Counted from the first letter of the stretch, positions 8,287 through 17,331 are shown. The stretch: 36,240 nt of DNA from an uncultured Lachnospiraceae bacterium (GCA_900316395.1 ONCT01000029.1:1-36240); one strand, 5' to 3'. Numbers and translations are program-made. The notes: a model not told the origin generated them from the letters alone.

Positions 8287-9846
8287 ATGAGAATACAAAA
8301 GCTTTTAGCGCCAAATAACAACTTAAAATCTCTCTATATCAAGGAGCTTGACGAGTTAAAGCGTGAGAAGGAGATTATTGGAGATGGAAAATGTGAAATA
8401 ACATTTCCAATATCTCTTAAGAAGGGTGATATTATATCCTTCGGAACCTACGTTAATGCCCTTGTATTAGACAAATGGTTGACCTTGACTAAGGCGGAGA
8501 ATATAGCTATTGTATTAAGAAGTAGTGGCAGGATTGATGCCCAAGTCTATAACTCCAGGGGCGCATATGATTGGGAGACCGATGTTAGAGCAGCAGGTAA
8601 AGAGCCTGTTGAAGTTAAGGTGTCAGAATCTAAGAAGAAGGGTGTATATGAATATACAATAAGCCTGTCCGATGTTAATTGCACAGGAGTTGTATATCCG
8701 ATAATTGAGGCATTAGAGCCGTGCCAATTCTTAGGTGGAGAATATGTCTGTGATGATGTTAAGGACCTTGAACCCATTAAGCCTTGCTATGTAATTAACT
8801 ATAACAGGGATGCTAAGGTTACAAGGGAAGGCATTAGCTATAATGGCGAACTGATTGTAGTATGCGACATGACGGCTGAGCTTGGGGAAAATGTCTTCAT
8901 AGATAATACACAAAAGCGTAGTAATATAGTTCAGATAGCAACTTCGCTAGAGCCAGGCAACAGCCTGAACAAAGCATTAGATTATATTAGAAATGAGTCT
9001 GATGAAGATTATACACATATTATTGTAATTGATTCTAGGACGCTGTTAGATGATAATGCTCTAGCAAGAGTATTTACATTTGTATCCCTCCTTGATGATA
9101 TTAGGGACAATATGATAATTCAGGGAGATATATTAAGTGATAATACACATTTAGAATCATCAGGATATCTTATTAGGGACGGTGAGCCTGTAAGAAGATA
9201 TAATGGCTTCGACTTATGTAAGTCCTCTGATTGTGTTACAGCAATATCATCAGAAGAAATTGATTTCTTTAGCTTTGGGCTACTTTGTATTCCAGCCAAT
9301 AATAATTTGTATTTCGAGCCTGACATTAGGAACTTCGTGGAATTTGAATATTTCCTTAACAACAGAAGGCTTGAGATTGCCAGTATTAATGGGTTCTTTG
9401 GCTATAGCCAGAGCAGTGTTAGTGAAGGAATAATATGGACAACATATTATAAGATGAGAGATTATCTTATTGCAATTATCAATTCAGAGTATGAGATGGA
9501 TCGTCAGAGGTTTTCTGATTATATGGACAGGGAAATCAAGAGCTACTATAAGAAGGGAGGCTTGGAATTAGCTTCAGCAATAATTGAAGCTGCCAATGAT
9601 TTCTTAAATGGCCCAGATGGCTTATACGACGAATATTGCCTTGATGAGATTAAGGAGAGGCTGGTTGAATTATCTAATAATTTTAACCAGAGGCTAACTA
9701 GTAAGAGCAACAAGGTTAAGGATAGAATAGAATTGCAAAAGCTTTATAACAAATTATATCTGAAAATTGACCATGACTATGATATGATTATGGGTAAATG
9801 GACAGAAAGCAAGAGAAAGGTTGACGATGAACGAGAACAACAATAA
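8287..9846 (+). CDS. Diverged GlfT2 paralogue lacking catalytic motifs (candidate pseudo-glycosyltransferase)
   Basis: A 519-residue intact frame that aligns along its length to the preceding GlfT2-like protein: MRIQKLLAPN against MVIQKLLFPR at the start, GDIISFGTYVNALVLDKW against GDKVSLQSYFNAFSIGKW, and FLGGEYVCDD against FYGGEYITNT. The sites that carry catalysis differ. The DDD motif is D249-S-R, the GGAGGF loop is replaced by EPGNS, the HRDD base segment is I347-R-N-F350, and the W-H pair is Y373-S374. The N-terminal domain and helical tail are retained. I infer a non-catalytic partner or scaffold, or an acceptor/donor-binding subunit, for the neighbouring GlfT2. The frame shows no stop or frameshift, which argues for a maintained protein. 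It starts 4 bp after the previous stop, and its last 20 bp overlap the ftsH start. Confidence 0.75.
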   Translation: MRIQKLLAPNNNLKSLYIKELDELKREKEIIGDGKCEITFPISLKKGDIISFGTYVNALVLDKWLTLTKAENIAIVLRSSGRIDAQVYNSRGAYDWETDVRAAGKEPVEVKVSESKKKGVYEYTISLSDVNCTGVVYPIIEALEPCQFLGGEYVCDDVKDLEPIKPCYVINYNRDAKVTREGISYNGELIVVCDMTAELGENVFIDNTQKRSNIVQIATSLEPGNSLNKALDYIRNESDEDYTHIIVIDSRTLLDDNALARVFTFVSLLDDIRDNMIIQGDILSDNTHLESSGYLIRDGEPVRRYNGFDLCKSSDCVTAISSEEIDFFSFGLLCIPANNNLYFEPDIRNFVEFEYFLNNRRLEIASINGFFGYSQSSVSEGIIWTTYYKMRDYLIAIINSEYEMDRQRFSDYMDREIKSYYKKGGLELASAIIEAANDFLNGPDGLYDEYCLDEIKERLVELSNNFNQRLTSKSNKVKDRIELQKLYNKLYLKIDHDYDMIMGKWTESKRKVDDEREQQ

Positions 9847-11812
9847 CGGACAGGGCAACAACAATAATAATAACAACAATAACAGAAACAGAATGCCTAT
9901 ATACGCATTTATTGTATTCGCGCTTATTGCATTGTTCGTAACCAGTCTTATTTATACAAGAACTGGTTCCTCTTCCAAGGAAGAGATTTCTTACACTCAG
10001 TTCGTTAATCTGGTTGATACCGACCAGGTTAAGGAAGTAGTCTTCGAGGATGATAAGATTAATATCACCCTGAAGGATGACGCCACATTTACAGGCTCTG
10101 AGGACATGAAGAAGACACAGGATTACTTCTTCGAGAAGACGGGCAAGAAGATGGATGTGACATACTATGCCGTATATGTTAAGGACGACCAGCTTGTGCC
10201 AGACCTTAAGGCACATGGCGTTGATATTAAGGGCAAGGCAGCCAGCTCAACTGCAAGCATTATTCTTAATATCTTAAGCTGGGTACTTCCGATTATTCTA
10301 ATCTGGGTGCTTATGAGCTTCGCAATGAAGAAGATGGGCGGCTCAGGCGCATTTGGTGTAGGCAAGAGCAATGCCAAGGTATATGTGGAGAAGAGCACTG
10401 GTGTTACATTTAAGGATGTGGCAGGTCAGGACGAGGCCAAGGATTCATTAGAGGAGGTTGTTGACTTCCTGCATAATCCTAAGAAATATACTGAAATCGG
10501 TGCGAAGCTTCCGAAGGGCGCTCTACTTGTTGGACCGCCTGGTACTGGTAAGACTTTGCTGGCCAAGGCTGTAGCAGGAGAGGCAGGAGTTCCTTTCTTC
10601 TCACTAGCTGGTTCTGATTTCGTGGAAATGTTCGTAGGTGTTGGAGCATCTCGTGTTAGAGACTTATTTAAGGAAGCTAACAAGTCGGCACCTTGTATTA
10701 TATTTATTGATGAGATTGATGCTATTGGTAAGAGCCGTGATTCGCGATTTGGCGGTGGCAATGACGAGCGTGAGCAGACACTTAATCAGCTCCTTGCTGA
10801 GATGGATGGTTTCGATTCATCTAAAGGTCTTCTTATCTTAGCTGCAACTAACAGGCCTGAGGTTCTTGACAAGGCCCTCCTTAGACCAGGCCGTTTTGAC
10901 AGACGAATTATTGTTGACAGGCCTGACCTTAAGGGAAGACTTGAGACACTTAAGGTTCACTCTCATGATGTTAATCTTGACGAGACAGTTGACCTTGATG
11001 CAATTGCACTTGCATCAGCGGGACTTGTAGGTTCTGACCTTGCTAATATTATTAACGAGGCGGCGATTATTGCTGTCAAGAATAATAGGAAATGTGTAAA
11101 TCAGCAAGACTTGTTCGAGGCCTTCGAGCTTGTTGCCGTAGGTGGTAAGGAGAAGAAGGACAGAGTAATGAGTGACAAGGAGCGTAAGATTGTATCTTAC
11201 CACGAGGTTGGTCATGCTCTTATTTCGGCACTGTCTAAGGACACTGAACCAGTTCAGAAGATTACAATTGTTCCTCGTACAATGGGAGCTTTAGGTTATA
11301 CACTTCAGACTCCAGAAGAGGAGAAATTCCTTCAGACTAAGGACGAGCTTGTGTCTAAGATTAAGACATTTATGGGTGGTCGCGCCGCTGAGGAATTGAT
11401 ATTCAATACTGTAACAAGTGGTGCTGCTAACGATATTGAGCAGGCTACTAACATAGCCAGAAATATGGTTATGAGATTCGGTATGTCTGAGACATTTGGT
11501 ATGATGGGACTTGCCACAGTAGAGAGCCAGTACCTAGAAGGCCGCTCGGCCCTTAATTGTGGTGATAAGACAGCCTCAGAGATTGACGAGGAAGTTAATA
11601 AGTTAATTAATGGATTATATAAGGAATCCCTTGATATGCTTAAGGAAAACAAGGAGATTCTAGATAAGATTTCTGATTATCTATACGAGCACGAGACTAT
11701 TACAGGTAAGGAATTCATGAAGATATTCCGCGAACTTAAGGGTATAGATGATCCAGATGATAACGATGACATATTTGAAGAAGATGAATTCTTTGTAGAT
11801 GAAGATGAATAA
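9827..11812 (+). CDS. ftsH: ATP-dependent zinc metalloprotease FtsH
   Basis: A membrane-anchored AAA+ protease that degrades misfolded or regulated membrane and cytosolic proteins. The 661-residue protein has two membrane segments (about 25-44 and 140-165) around an extracytoplasmic domain. It has Walker A GPPGTGKT at 236-243, Walker B with D295-E296, the AAA arginine-containing RPGRFDRR segment, and the zinc-binding H459-EVG-H463. The ATG at 9827 is preceded by AAAGG six bases away; an earlier in-frame TTG at 9821 is less likely. The N-terminus is unusual: an Asn-rich stretch with a run of nine Asn before the first membrane segment. The C-terminus is acidic. The gene overlaps the upstream pseudo-transferase by 20 bp and the downstream uvrC by 14 bp (or 8 bp from the second Met), a tight arrangement. 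Confidence 0.97.
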   Translation: MNENNNNGQGNNNNNNNNNRNRMPIYAFIVFALIALFVTSLIYTRTGSSSKEEISYTQFVNLVDTDQVKEVVFEDDKINITLKDDATFTGSEDMKKTQDYFFEKTGKKMDVTYYAVYVKDDQLVPDLKAHGVDIKGKAASSTASIILNILSWVLPIILIWVLMSFAMKKMGGSGAFGVGKSNAKVYVEKSTGVTFKDVAGQDEAKDSLEEVVDFLHNPKKYTEIGAKLPKGALLVGPPGTGKTLLAKAVAGEAGVPFFSLAGSDFVEMFVGVGASRVRDLFKEANKSAPCIIFIDEIDAIGKSRDSRFGGGNDEREQTLNQLLAEMDGFDSSKGLLILAATNRPEVLDKALLRPGRFDRRIIVDRPDLKGRLETLKVHSHDVNLDETVDLDAIALASAGLVGSDLANIINEAAIIAVKNNRKCVNQQDLFEAFELVAVGGKEKKDRVMSDKERKIVSYHEVGHALISALSKDTEPVQKITIVPRTMGALGYTLQTPEEEKFLQTKDELVSKIKTFMGGRAAEELIFNTVTSGAANDIEQATNIARNMVMRFGMSETFGMMGLATVESQYLEGRSALNCGDKTASEIDEEVNKLINGLYKESLDMLKENKEILDKISDYLYEHETITGKEFMKIFRELKGIDDPDDNDDIFEEDEFFVDEDE

Positions 11813-13691
11813 AGATTTTAGTGATGATTTAAGTAAGCTCCCGGATAAACCGGGAGTTTATCTTATGCATGATGAAAAAGACACAATTATATACGTGGGC
11901 AAGGCAATCTCTCTTCGAAACAGAGTGCGCCAGTATTTCAGGCCAAGTCACAATGAGGGAGTTCGTAAGGACAAGCTGGTTGAGAACATCCACCACTTCG
12001 ACTACATCGTAACTGATTCCGAGCTAGAGGCCCTTGTGCTAGAGTGCAATCTGATTAAGGAGCACAGGCCGAAATACAATACCCTGCTTCGTGACGACAA
12101 GACATATCCTTTCATCAAGGTTACACTAGGGGAGAAGTATCCTCGGATTATCTTCACAAGGGAGATTAAGAACGATAAGTCTAAGTATTTCGGTCCCTTC
12201 ACCTCGGCCTATGCCGTTAAGGATACCATAACATTTCTGCAGAAGGTGTATAAGATAAGAACCTGTAAGAGTCTTAATGTAGATAGGCCTTGTCTTGATT
12301 ATCACATTAATCAGTGCTTCGGGGTGTGCATGAATGATGACCATCTTACTGAATATATGGAAAATGTTAATAAGGCAATGGAGTTTCTTAAGGGCAACCA
12401 CAAGAAAACCATTGATATGTTAACGGATAAGATGAATGCTGCGGCTGCAGATATGGATTTCGAGAAGGCAGCAGAATACAGGGACTTAATGGAGTCTATT
12501 AGAAGCTGCATTGAGAGGCAGAAGATTACAAGTGCAGACAGTGACGGAGATGCTGACGTAATCTCTATCTACGAAGAGGAAGGGGAGGCAGTTGTATATA
12601 TCCTCTTTATCCGGGGAGGTAAGCTTCTTGGTCGCGACCATTTCTATTTTGCTACTGAAAATGTTGATGCTGATGAAAGCCTAATGTCAACATTTATTAA
12701 GCAATTCTATGATGGTGCACTATTTATTCCTCACGAGATATATGTGGGAGAGGAACTTGACAATTACATACTCCTTGAGGAGTACCTAAATGAAATGCGT
12801 GACAAGGCAAGCTCCTATGAAGGAGACATTGATGCCTACGATTCTTCTAATAGAAGTCGCAAGGTGTCCATTGTAACACCTAAGATTGGCAAGAAGAAGC
12901 ATTTACTGGATATGGCTTATGAGAATGCCAAGACAACTCTTCTTAATAACAGAGAGAAGATGAAGCGTGAGATGGGAAGAACTATTGGTGCCCAAAAGGA
13001 GATAGCCAACCTTCTTGGGCTTGACAGTGTATATAGAATGGAAGCATATGATATATCCAACATAAGTGGATTCGATTCTGTTGGCTCCATGGTTGTATTC
13101 GAGGGTGGCAAGCCTAAGAGAAATGACTATCGAAAATTCCGTATAAAAACTATTGAAGGACCTAATGACTATGGTTCAATGCGAGAGGTATTAACAAGAA
13201 GATTTCTTCGTGGAGCATCTGAGCAGGAGAATGGAAATACAGAGCATGGCTTTGGGCACCTGCCAGACCTTATTATGATGGACGGAGGCTTAGGGCAGGT
13301 CAACATAGCACTTGAAGTCTTAGGTGAACTTGGCCTTGATATACCTGTAGCAGGTATGGTTAAGGACGACCATCACAATACCAGAGGGCTTATATATAAT
13401 GGCAGGGAGCTTGCAATTGATACAACCTCAGAAGGTTTCAAGCTAATAACCAGATTACAAGACGAAGCTCATCGCTTCGCTATTACCTATCATAAGAGTC
13501 TTCGTAGCAAGGGCATGGTTCATTCCATCCTTGATGACATAGAGGGAATCGGCCCTAAGAGGCGTAAGGCCTTAATGAAGCACTACGCAGACATAGAAAG
13601 TATTCGCGAGGCATCCCTAGAGGAGTTAGAAGCCGTCGACGGCCTGGACTCCCGCAGCGCCAAAAGCGTATATGATTTCTTTCATAAGTGA
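11799..13691 (+). CDS. uvrC: Excinuclease ABC subunit C
   Basis: UvrC makes the 3' and 5' incisions beside a DNA lesion marked by UvrA and UvrB. In order: a GIY-YIG nuclease domain with GVY at 19-21 and YVG at 32-34 followed by the LRNRV arginines, a Cys-containing middle segment (CLDYHINQCFGVC), a UVR UvrB-interaction motif around 205-240, an RNase H-like endonuclease region (LIMMDGGLGQVNIA, where the D and G-rich turn belong to the active site), and a C-terminal tandem helix-hairpin-helix (GIGPKRRKAL, VDGLDSRSA). The length of 630 is normal. Two close ATGs (11799 and 11805) are possible, and neither has a strong ribosome binding site. Both overlap the end of ftsH, which suggests coupled translation. 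Confidence 0.96.
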   Translation: MKMNKDFSDDLSKLPDKPGVYLMHDEKDTIIYVGKAISLRNRVRQYFRPSHNEGVRKDKLVENIHHFDYIVTDSELEALVLECNLIKEHRPKYNTLLRDDKTYPFIKVTLGEKYPRIIFTREIKNDKSKYFGPFTSAYAVKDTITFLQKVYKIRTCKSLNVDRPCLDYHINQCFGVCMNDDHLTEYMENVNKAMEFLKGNHKKTIDMLTDKMNAAAADMDFEKAAEYRDLMESIRSCIERQKITSADSDGDADVISIYEEEGEAVVYILFIRGGKLLGRDHFYFATENVDADESLMSTFIKQFYDGALFIPHEIYVGEELDNYILLEEYLNEMRDKASSYEGDIDAYDSSNRSRKVSIVTPKIGKKKHLLDMAYENAKTTLLNNREKMKREMGRTIGAQKEIANLLGLDSVYRMEAYDISNISGFDSVGSMVVFEGGKPKRNDYRKFRIKTIEGPNDYGSMREVLTRRFLRGASEQENGNTEHGFGHLPDLIMMDGGLGQVNIALEVLGELGLDIPVAGMVKDDHHNTRGLIYNGRELAIDTTSEGFKLITRLQDEAHRFAITYHKSLRSKGMVHSILDDIEGIGPKRRKALMKHYADIESIREASLEELEAVDGLDSRSAKSVYDFFHK

Positions 13692-13695
13692 AGTA

Positions 13696-13704
13696 TGATA
13701 TAAT
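13696..13704 (+). promoter_or_regulatory. Extended -10 promoter before hprK
   Basis: TG-A-TATAAT forms a perfect extended -10 (TATAAT at 13699-13704), just past the uvrC stop. The -35 region is poor (TTTCTT with 17 bp spacing), as is common for extended -10 promoters. The predicted transcript would start near 13711, giving a short leader before the AGGAGG ribosome binding site of hprK. Confidence 0.5.
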
Positions 13705-13740
13705 TGTGTGGTAACCGTGCAATAATAGGAGGAAGATATT

Positions 13741-14676
13741 ATGGAATTTGGGGCGGATTTAGAGAAGATTACTAAGAAGTTGAAGCTTAAGAATTTTACG
13801 ACTTCAATTGACTTGAATACTAAGACGGTATATATTCCGGATGTTAATAGACCTGCGCTGCAGCTTAACGGCTTCTATGAGCATTTTGAAGCTAATAGAA
13901 TACAGCTTATTGGTATGGTAGAGCATTCCTATCTTGAGCAGATTGACGAGAAGATTAGGAATGAAAGGTACGACAAGTTCCTATCATATCCGATTCCTGC
14001 AGTTATATTTTGCCGTGGCTTCGAGCCAGAGCCATATTTCTTAGAGACTGCCGAGAAGAACGGAGTTCCAGTTCTTGGTACTGAGAGAGATACTTCTGAA
14101 TTTATGGCTGAGTTAATCAATACACTTAGTCTTGAACTTGCGCCATCTACAGGTCTTCACGGCGTATTAGTTGATGTATATGGTGAGGGACTTCTAATTA
14201 CTGGTGAAAGTGGTATCGGTAAGTCAGAGGCGGCTTTAGAGCTTATTAGAAGAGGCCATCGTCTTGTTGCCGATGATACTGTTGAGATTAAGAAGACTAA
14301 TCAGAATACACTGCTTGGCTGCGCGCCAGCAACTACTAAGTATCTAATCGAGCTTAGAGGAATCGGTATTATTGATGTTAAGAGTCTGTATGGTGTTGAA
14401 TGTGTTAAGGAATTACAGAGGATTGATCTTGTAATTAAGCTAGAGGACTGGAAGAGAGGAGCTGAGTATGACAGGCTTGGGCTTCAGGATGAGTATATGA
14501 ATATCTTAGATGTTCCTGTTGTATGCCATTCCCTTCCAATTAGACCAGGTCGTAACTTAGCTGTTATATGCGAGACCGCTGCTGTTAACCATAGACAGAA
14601 GAAGATGGGATATAATGCAGCAGAAGAATTATACAGAAGAGTACAAGAGAACATTAAGAATCATGTAGGTGAATAA
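13741..14676 (+). CDS. hprK: HPr kinase/phosphorylase
   Basis: HPrK phosphorylates HPr and Crh on the regulatory serine when glycolytic intermediates are high, and removes the phosphate when phosphate is high. This controls CcpA-dependent carbon repression in Firmicutes. The 311-residue protein has the N-terminal HPrK domain and then the kinase core, with H140, the Walker A G155-ESGIGKS-162, and the signature VADDTVEI acidic segment. The length is normal. The ATG follows AGGAGG with good spacing. A candidate extended -10 promoter lies 40 bp upstream. A Crh-like HPr paralogue is encoded 3.5 kb downstream (18139) and keeps the serine that this enzyme would modify. Confidence 0.97.
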   Translation: MEFGADLEKITKKLKLKNFTTSIDLNTKTVYIPDVNRPALQLNGFYEHFEANRIQLIGMVEHSYLEQIDEKIRNERYDKFLSYPIPAVIFCRGFEPEPYFLETAEKNGVPVLGTERDTSEFMAELINTLSLELAPSTGLHGVLVDVYGEGLLITGESGIGKSEAALELIRRGHRLVADDTVEIKKTNQNTLLGCAPATTKYLIELRGIGIIDVKSLYGVECVKELQRIDLVIKLEDWKRGAEYDRLGLQDEYMNILDVPVVCHSLPIRPGRNLAVICETAAVNHRQKKMGYNAAEELYRRVQENIKNHVGE

Positions 14677-14682
14677 GATAAT

Positions 14683-14741
14683 GTATGCTATAAGCAACTC
14701 CTCGCTCATAAGAAAATCGCTTAGGAGTTCTTATAGCATAC
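14683..14741 (+). repeat. Dispersed hairpin element, copy C
   Basis: The arms GTATGCTATAAG / CTTATAGCATAC pair perfectly, followed by inner AACTCCT / AGGAGTT pairing. The apex is GC, then TCATAAGAAAATC, then GC, the same loop as copy B with wholly different arms. It starts 6 nt after the hprK stop and lies 42 bp before the aminopeptidase gene. It could act as the hprK transcript end, although only ATATAAAAA follows rather than a T-tract. Confidence 0.85.
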
Positions 14742-14783
14742 ATATAAAAACACAGAATTATCAGCTACACTAAGGAGGATATA

Positions 14784-16220
14784 ATGGAAAGAGAAAATGC
14801 GTGGAAGGGTTATAAGAATAAAAAGGAATTAGATAAGGTATTTAAGTTTGCCGAGGGGTACAGACAATTCTTATCAGAGTGTAAGACAGAGAGAGAATGT
14901 ACTAATTATTTTGAAGCCAAAGCAATTGAGAGAGGCTTTATCAGCTTAGAGGAAGTTCTTAAGAAGAATAAGAAGCTTAAGGCAGGAGACAGAGTATATG
15001 CCACTAATATGGGTAAGGAGATTGCTCTGTTCGTTATTGGTAAGGAAGACCTTAGTAAGGGAATGAATATACTAGGTGCTCATATTGATTCACCTAGACT
15101 TGACCTAAAGCAGAATCCGCTCTATGAAGATTCTGATATGGCTTTACTTGATACTCACTACTACGGTGGAATCAAGAAGTATCAGTGGGTTACAATTCCA
15201 CTTGCTCTTCATGGTGTTGTATCTAAGACAGACGGCACAACAGTTGAATTTGCCATCGGTGAAGACGAGAATGACCCTGTATTTTGCATTACAGATTTGC
15301 TAATACATTTATCAGCTGACCAGCTAACTAAGGAAGCTAAGAAGGTTGTTGAGGGTGAAGACCTTAACGTATTGGTAGGCTCTATGCCATTTGCAGAAGA
15401 AATCAAGAAGGACGACGACAAGAAGGAGCTTGTTAAGAGAAATGTTCTTAACATCATCACAACATATTTTGAAGGTCTCGACAAGGCAAATGGTAATAAG
15501 AAATATAAGTTTAAGGAAGAAGACTTTATGTCCTGTGAGGTGGAGGTTGTTCCTGCAGGAAGGGCAAGAGATATGGGCGTTGACCGCAGCATGATTCTAG
15601 GATACGGCCACGATGACAGAGTTTGCTCATATCCTACATTTGAGGCAGTATGCAGAGCCAAGAAGCCTAAGAGAACAGTATGCGGCCTTCTTGTAGACAA
15701 GGAAGAGATAGGAAGCGTTGGAGCAACAGGAATGAACTCTCGCTTCTTCGAGAATACAGTAGCAGAGCTAATTAATCTTAACGGAGAGTATTCAGACATT
15801 CTTCTTAGAAGAGCACTTAGCAATTCATTTGCCATTTCGTCAGATGTAAGTGGTGCATATGATAGCATTTACGCTAGCGCATTTGAGAAGAAGAACAGTG
15901 CTTACCTTGGCAGAGGCTTTGCTGTTAATAAGTACACAGGAGCAAGAGGAAAGTCTGGCTCTAATGATGCCAGCGCAGAATATATGGGCAAGATTCGAAG
16001 CATCTTCGAAGCAGAAAATGTATATTATCAGACCTGCGAGCTTGGCAAGGTTGACCAGGGTGGCGGCGGAACAATTGCATATATTTTCGGCAATTACAAC
16101 ATGAATGTCATTGACGGAGGCGTTGCAGTACTTAGCATGCATGCTCCATTTGAAGTGATTAGTAAGGTTGATTTGTACGAGGCTTACAGGGCTTATGTGG
16201 CCTTCGCTCAGAACGCGTAA
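14784..16220 (+). CDS. M18 family metalloaminopeptidase
   Basis: A cytoplasmic binuclear zinc aminopeptidase that removes N-terminal residues from peptides. Family M18 includes aspartyl aminopeptidase and yeast aminopeptidase I. The 478-residue protein shows GAHIDSPRLDLKQNP with H100 and D102, DKEEIGSVGATG with the E307-E308 pair, a YDSIYAS substrate loop, and HAPFEVISKVDLYE with the last zinc ligand H453. These are the family's ordered zinc and catalytic motifs. It belongs to the longer bacterial M18 form. The ribosome binding site AAGGAGG lies 7 nt before the ATG. It looks monocistronic: hairpin copy C upstream and a strong terminator downstream at 16294. Substrate preference (acidic or neutral residues) cannot be read from the sequence. 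Confidence 0.93.
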   Translation: MERENAWKGYKNKKELDKVFKFAEGYRQFLSECKTERECTNYFEAKAIERGFISLEEVLKKNKKLKAGDRVYATNMGKEIALFVIGKEDLSKGMNILGAHIDSPRLDLKQNPLYEDSDMALLDTHYYGGIKKYQWVTIPLALHGVVSKTDGTTVEFAIGEDENDPVFCITDLLIHLSADQLTKEAKKVVEGEDLNVLVGSMPFAEEIKKDDDKKELVKRNVLNIITTYFEGLDKANGNKKYKFKEEDFMSCEVEVVPAGRARDMGVDRSMILGYGHDDRVCSYPTFEAVCRAKKPKRTVCGLLVDKEEIGSVGATGMNSRFFENTVAELINLNGEYSDILLRRALSNSFAISSDVSGAYDSIYASAFEKKNSAYLGRGFAVNKYTGARGKSGSNDASAEYMGKIRSIFEAENVYYQTCELGKVDQGGGGTIAYIFGNYNMNVIDGGVAVLSMHAPFEVISKVDLYEAYRAYVAFAQNA

Positions 16221-16293
16221 TCAGCTTCCGGGTCTACGCGAAATCCAAGCCTGCGCTGGTGCGTAATCAGCGCCGAAGCTTGTATACAAAAAA

Positions 16294-16326
16294 ATGCATA
16301 ATTTTTTCCAGATTATGCGTTTTTTT
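16294..16326 (+). terminator. Rho-independent terminator after the M18 aminopeptidase
   Basis: A nine-pair stem (16294-16302 with 16312-16320, ATGCATAAT / ATTATGCGT) with a nine-base loop is followed by a run of T (16320-16326). A run of A precedes it, so it might work in both directions. It ends the aminopeptidase transcript and separates it from murB. Confidence 0.85.
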
Positions 16327-16361
16327 ATGTCTAATAAATATATTTATATTCTTGTTAAAAT

Positions 16362-16369
16362 GCTATATA
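16362..16369 (+). promoter_or_regulatory. Possible extended -10 promoter before murB
   Basis: TGC-TATATA resembles an extended -10, placed between the terminator and the murB start. The -35 region (TATTTA at 17 bp) is weak. The predicted transcript would start about 18 nt before the chosen murB ATG. Confidence 0.3.
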
Positions 16370-16393
16370 GTAGGTAGTAATGGGATAGTGTCT

Positions 16394-17305
16394 ATGGATA
16401 GAGAAATAATTGATAGAATATATACAATTGTGAATAAGTCAAACGTTACTTTAGATTCGCCAATGAAGAGTCATACCTCTTTTCGAATTGGTGGAAATGC
16501 GGATGTGTACATAGACATATCTGAAGAGGAGATAGCTCCCGTAATAAGCCTATGTAAGGAGACGAATACAAGTTACACCATCATTGGTAATGGAAGTAAT
16601 ATTCTTGTAGGCGATAAGGGTATAAGAGGCGTTACAATACGAATCGGAAGCCGCATGGCTGATATAGACGCCCATGATAACATAATAAATGTTGGTTCAG
16701 GAGCCCTTCTATCAAGAACTACAAGCGTGGCACTTAATAATAACTTAACAGGTATGGAATTTGCCGCTGGCATTCCAGGCTCAGTAGGTGGAGCTGTTCT
16801 TATGAACGCAGGCGCTTACGGCGGCGAGATTAAGGACATATTAGTATCTGCCAGAGTCCTTACGCCTGAAGGAGTAGTGAAGGAATACTCTAACGAGGAG
16901 TTAGAGTTATCATACAGACACAGCAAGATTATGGAGACTGGTGGAGTTATTTTATCAGCAACATTTAAGCTGCAGCAGGGTGATTACGATAGCATCAAGA
17001 ATAAGATGCAGGAGCTTAATAAGAGAAGAACTGATAAGCAGCCATTGAATCTTCCTAGCGCAGGCTCAACATTTAAGAGGCCAGAGGGACATTTTGCAGG
17101 CAAGCTTATTGAAGATTCCAACCTTCGTGGATATAGAGTAGGCGGCGCCATGGTCTCAGATAAGCACTGTGGATTCGTGGTAAATGTTGATAATGCAACG
17201 GCACATGATGTAAGGCAGCTTATGGAAAATGTGTCAGATAAGGTATATGAAGATGCAGGGGTTCGACTTGAACCAGAAGTTAGATTCATAGGAGAATTCG
17301 ATTAA
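16394..17305 (+). CDS. murB: UDP-N-acetylenolpyruvoylglucosamine reductase
   Basis: MurB is the FAD enzyme that reduces UDP-GlcNAc-enolpyruvate to UDP-MurNAc in peptidoglycan precursor synthesis. The protein is 303 residues from the ATG at 16394, which is normal for MurB. The frame stays open upstream to 16259, but that would place the start before the terminator stem, so the shorter form with GGGA eight bases upstream is preferred. Visible motifs are KSHTSFRIGGNADV and IGNGSNILVGD (FAD-binding), GMEFAAGIPGSVGGAVLMNAGAYG (the PP-loop), LPSAGSTFKRPEG containing the catalytic Ser, and the C-terminal LEPEVRFIG with the proton-donor Glu. In many Clostridia murB is followed by rapZ and then whiA; here whiA follows 26 bp after murB and rapZ is absent from this spot. 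Confidence 0.95.
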   Translation: MDREIIDRIYTIVNKSNVTLDSPMKSHTSFRIGGNADVYIDISEEEIAPVISLCKETNTSYTIIGNGSNILVGDKGIRGVTIRIGSRMADIDAHDNIINVGSGALLSRTTSVALNNNLTGMEFAAGIPGSVGGAVLMNAGAYGGEIKDILVSARVLTPEGVVKEYSNEELELSYRHSKIMETGGVILSATFKLQQGDYDSIKNKMQELNKRRTDKQPLNLPSAGSTFKRPEGHFAGKLIEDSNLRGYRVGGAMVSDKHCGFVVNVDNATAHDVRQLMENVSDKVYEDAGVRLEPEVRFIGEFD

Positions 17306-17331
17306 TACTATACTCCCTTGGGAGGATACAT

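Noticed and set aside
9788..10216. 142-codon minus-strand frame opposite the start of ftsH
   Set aside because: A shadow of the Asn-rich and transmembrane part of ftsH, giving Val/Ile-rich sequence with no ribosome binding site or family match that I recognise.
13692..13740. Short gene between uvrC and hprK
   Set aside because: Only a promoter and ribosome binding site are present in this 49-bp gap.
15209..15868. 219-codon open frame on the minus strand opposite the M18 aminopeptidase
   Set aside because: It lies wholly within a clear + strand gene with perfect family motifs; its translation is Ser/Leu-rich with no recognisable domain, typical of an antisense shadow.
16259..16393. N-terminal extension of MurB (45 extra residues with a hydrophobic stretch) in the open frame
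   Set aside because: The extension would be encoded across the aminopeptidase terminator stem and T-tract. The ATG at 16394 has a ribosome binding site and gives normal MurB length.
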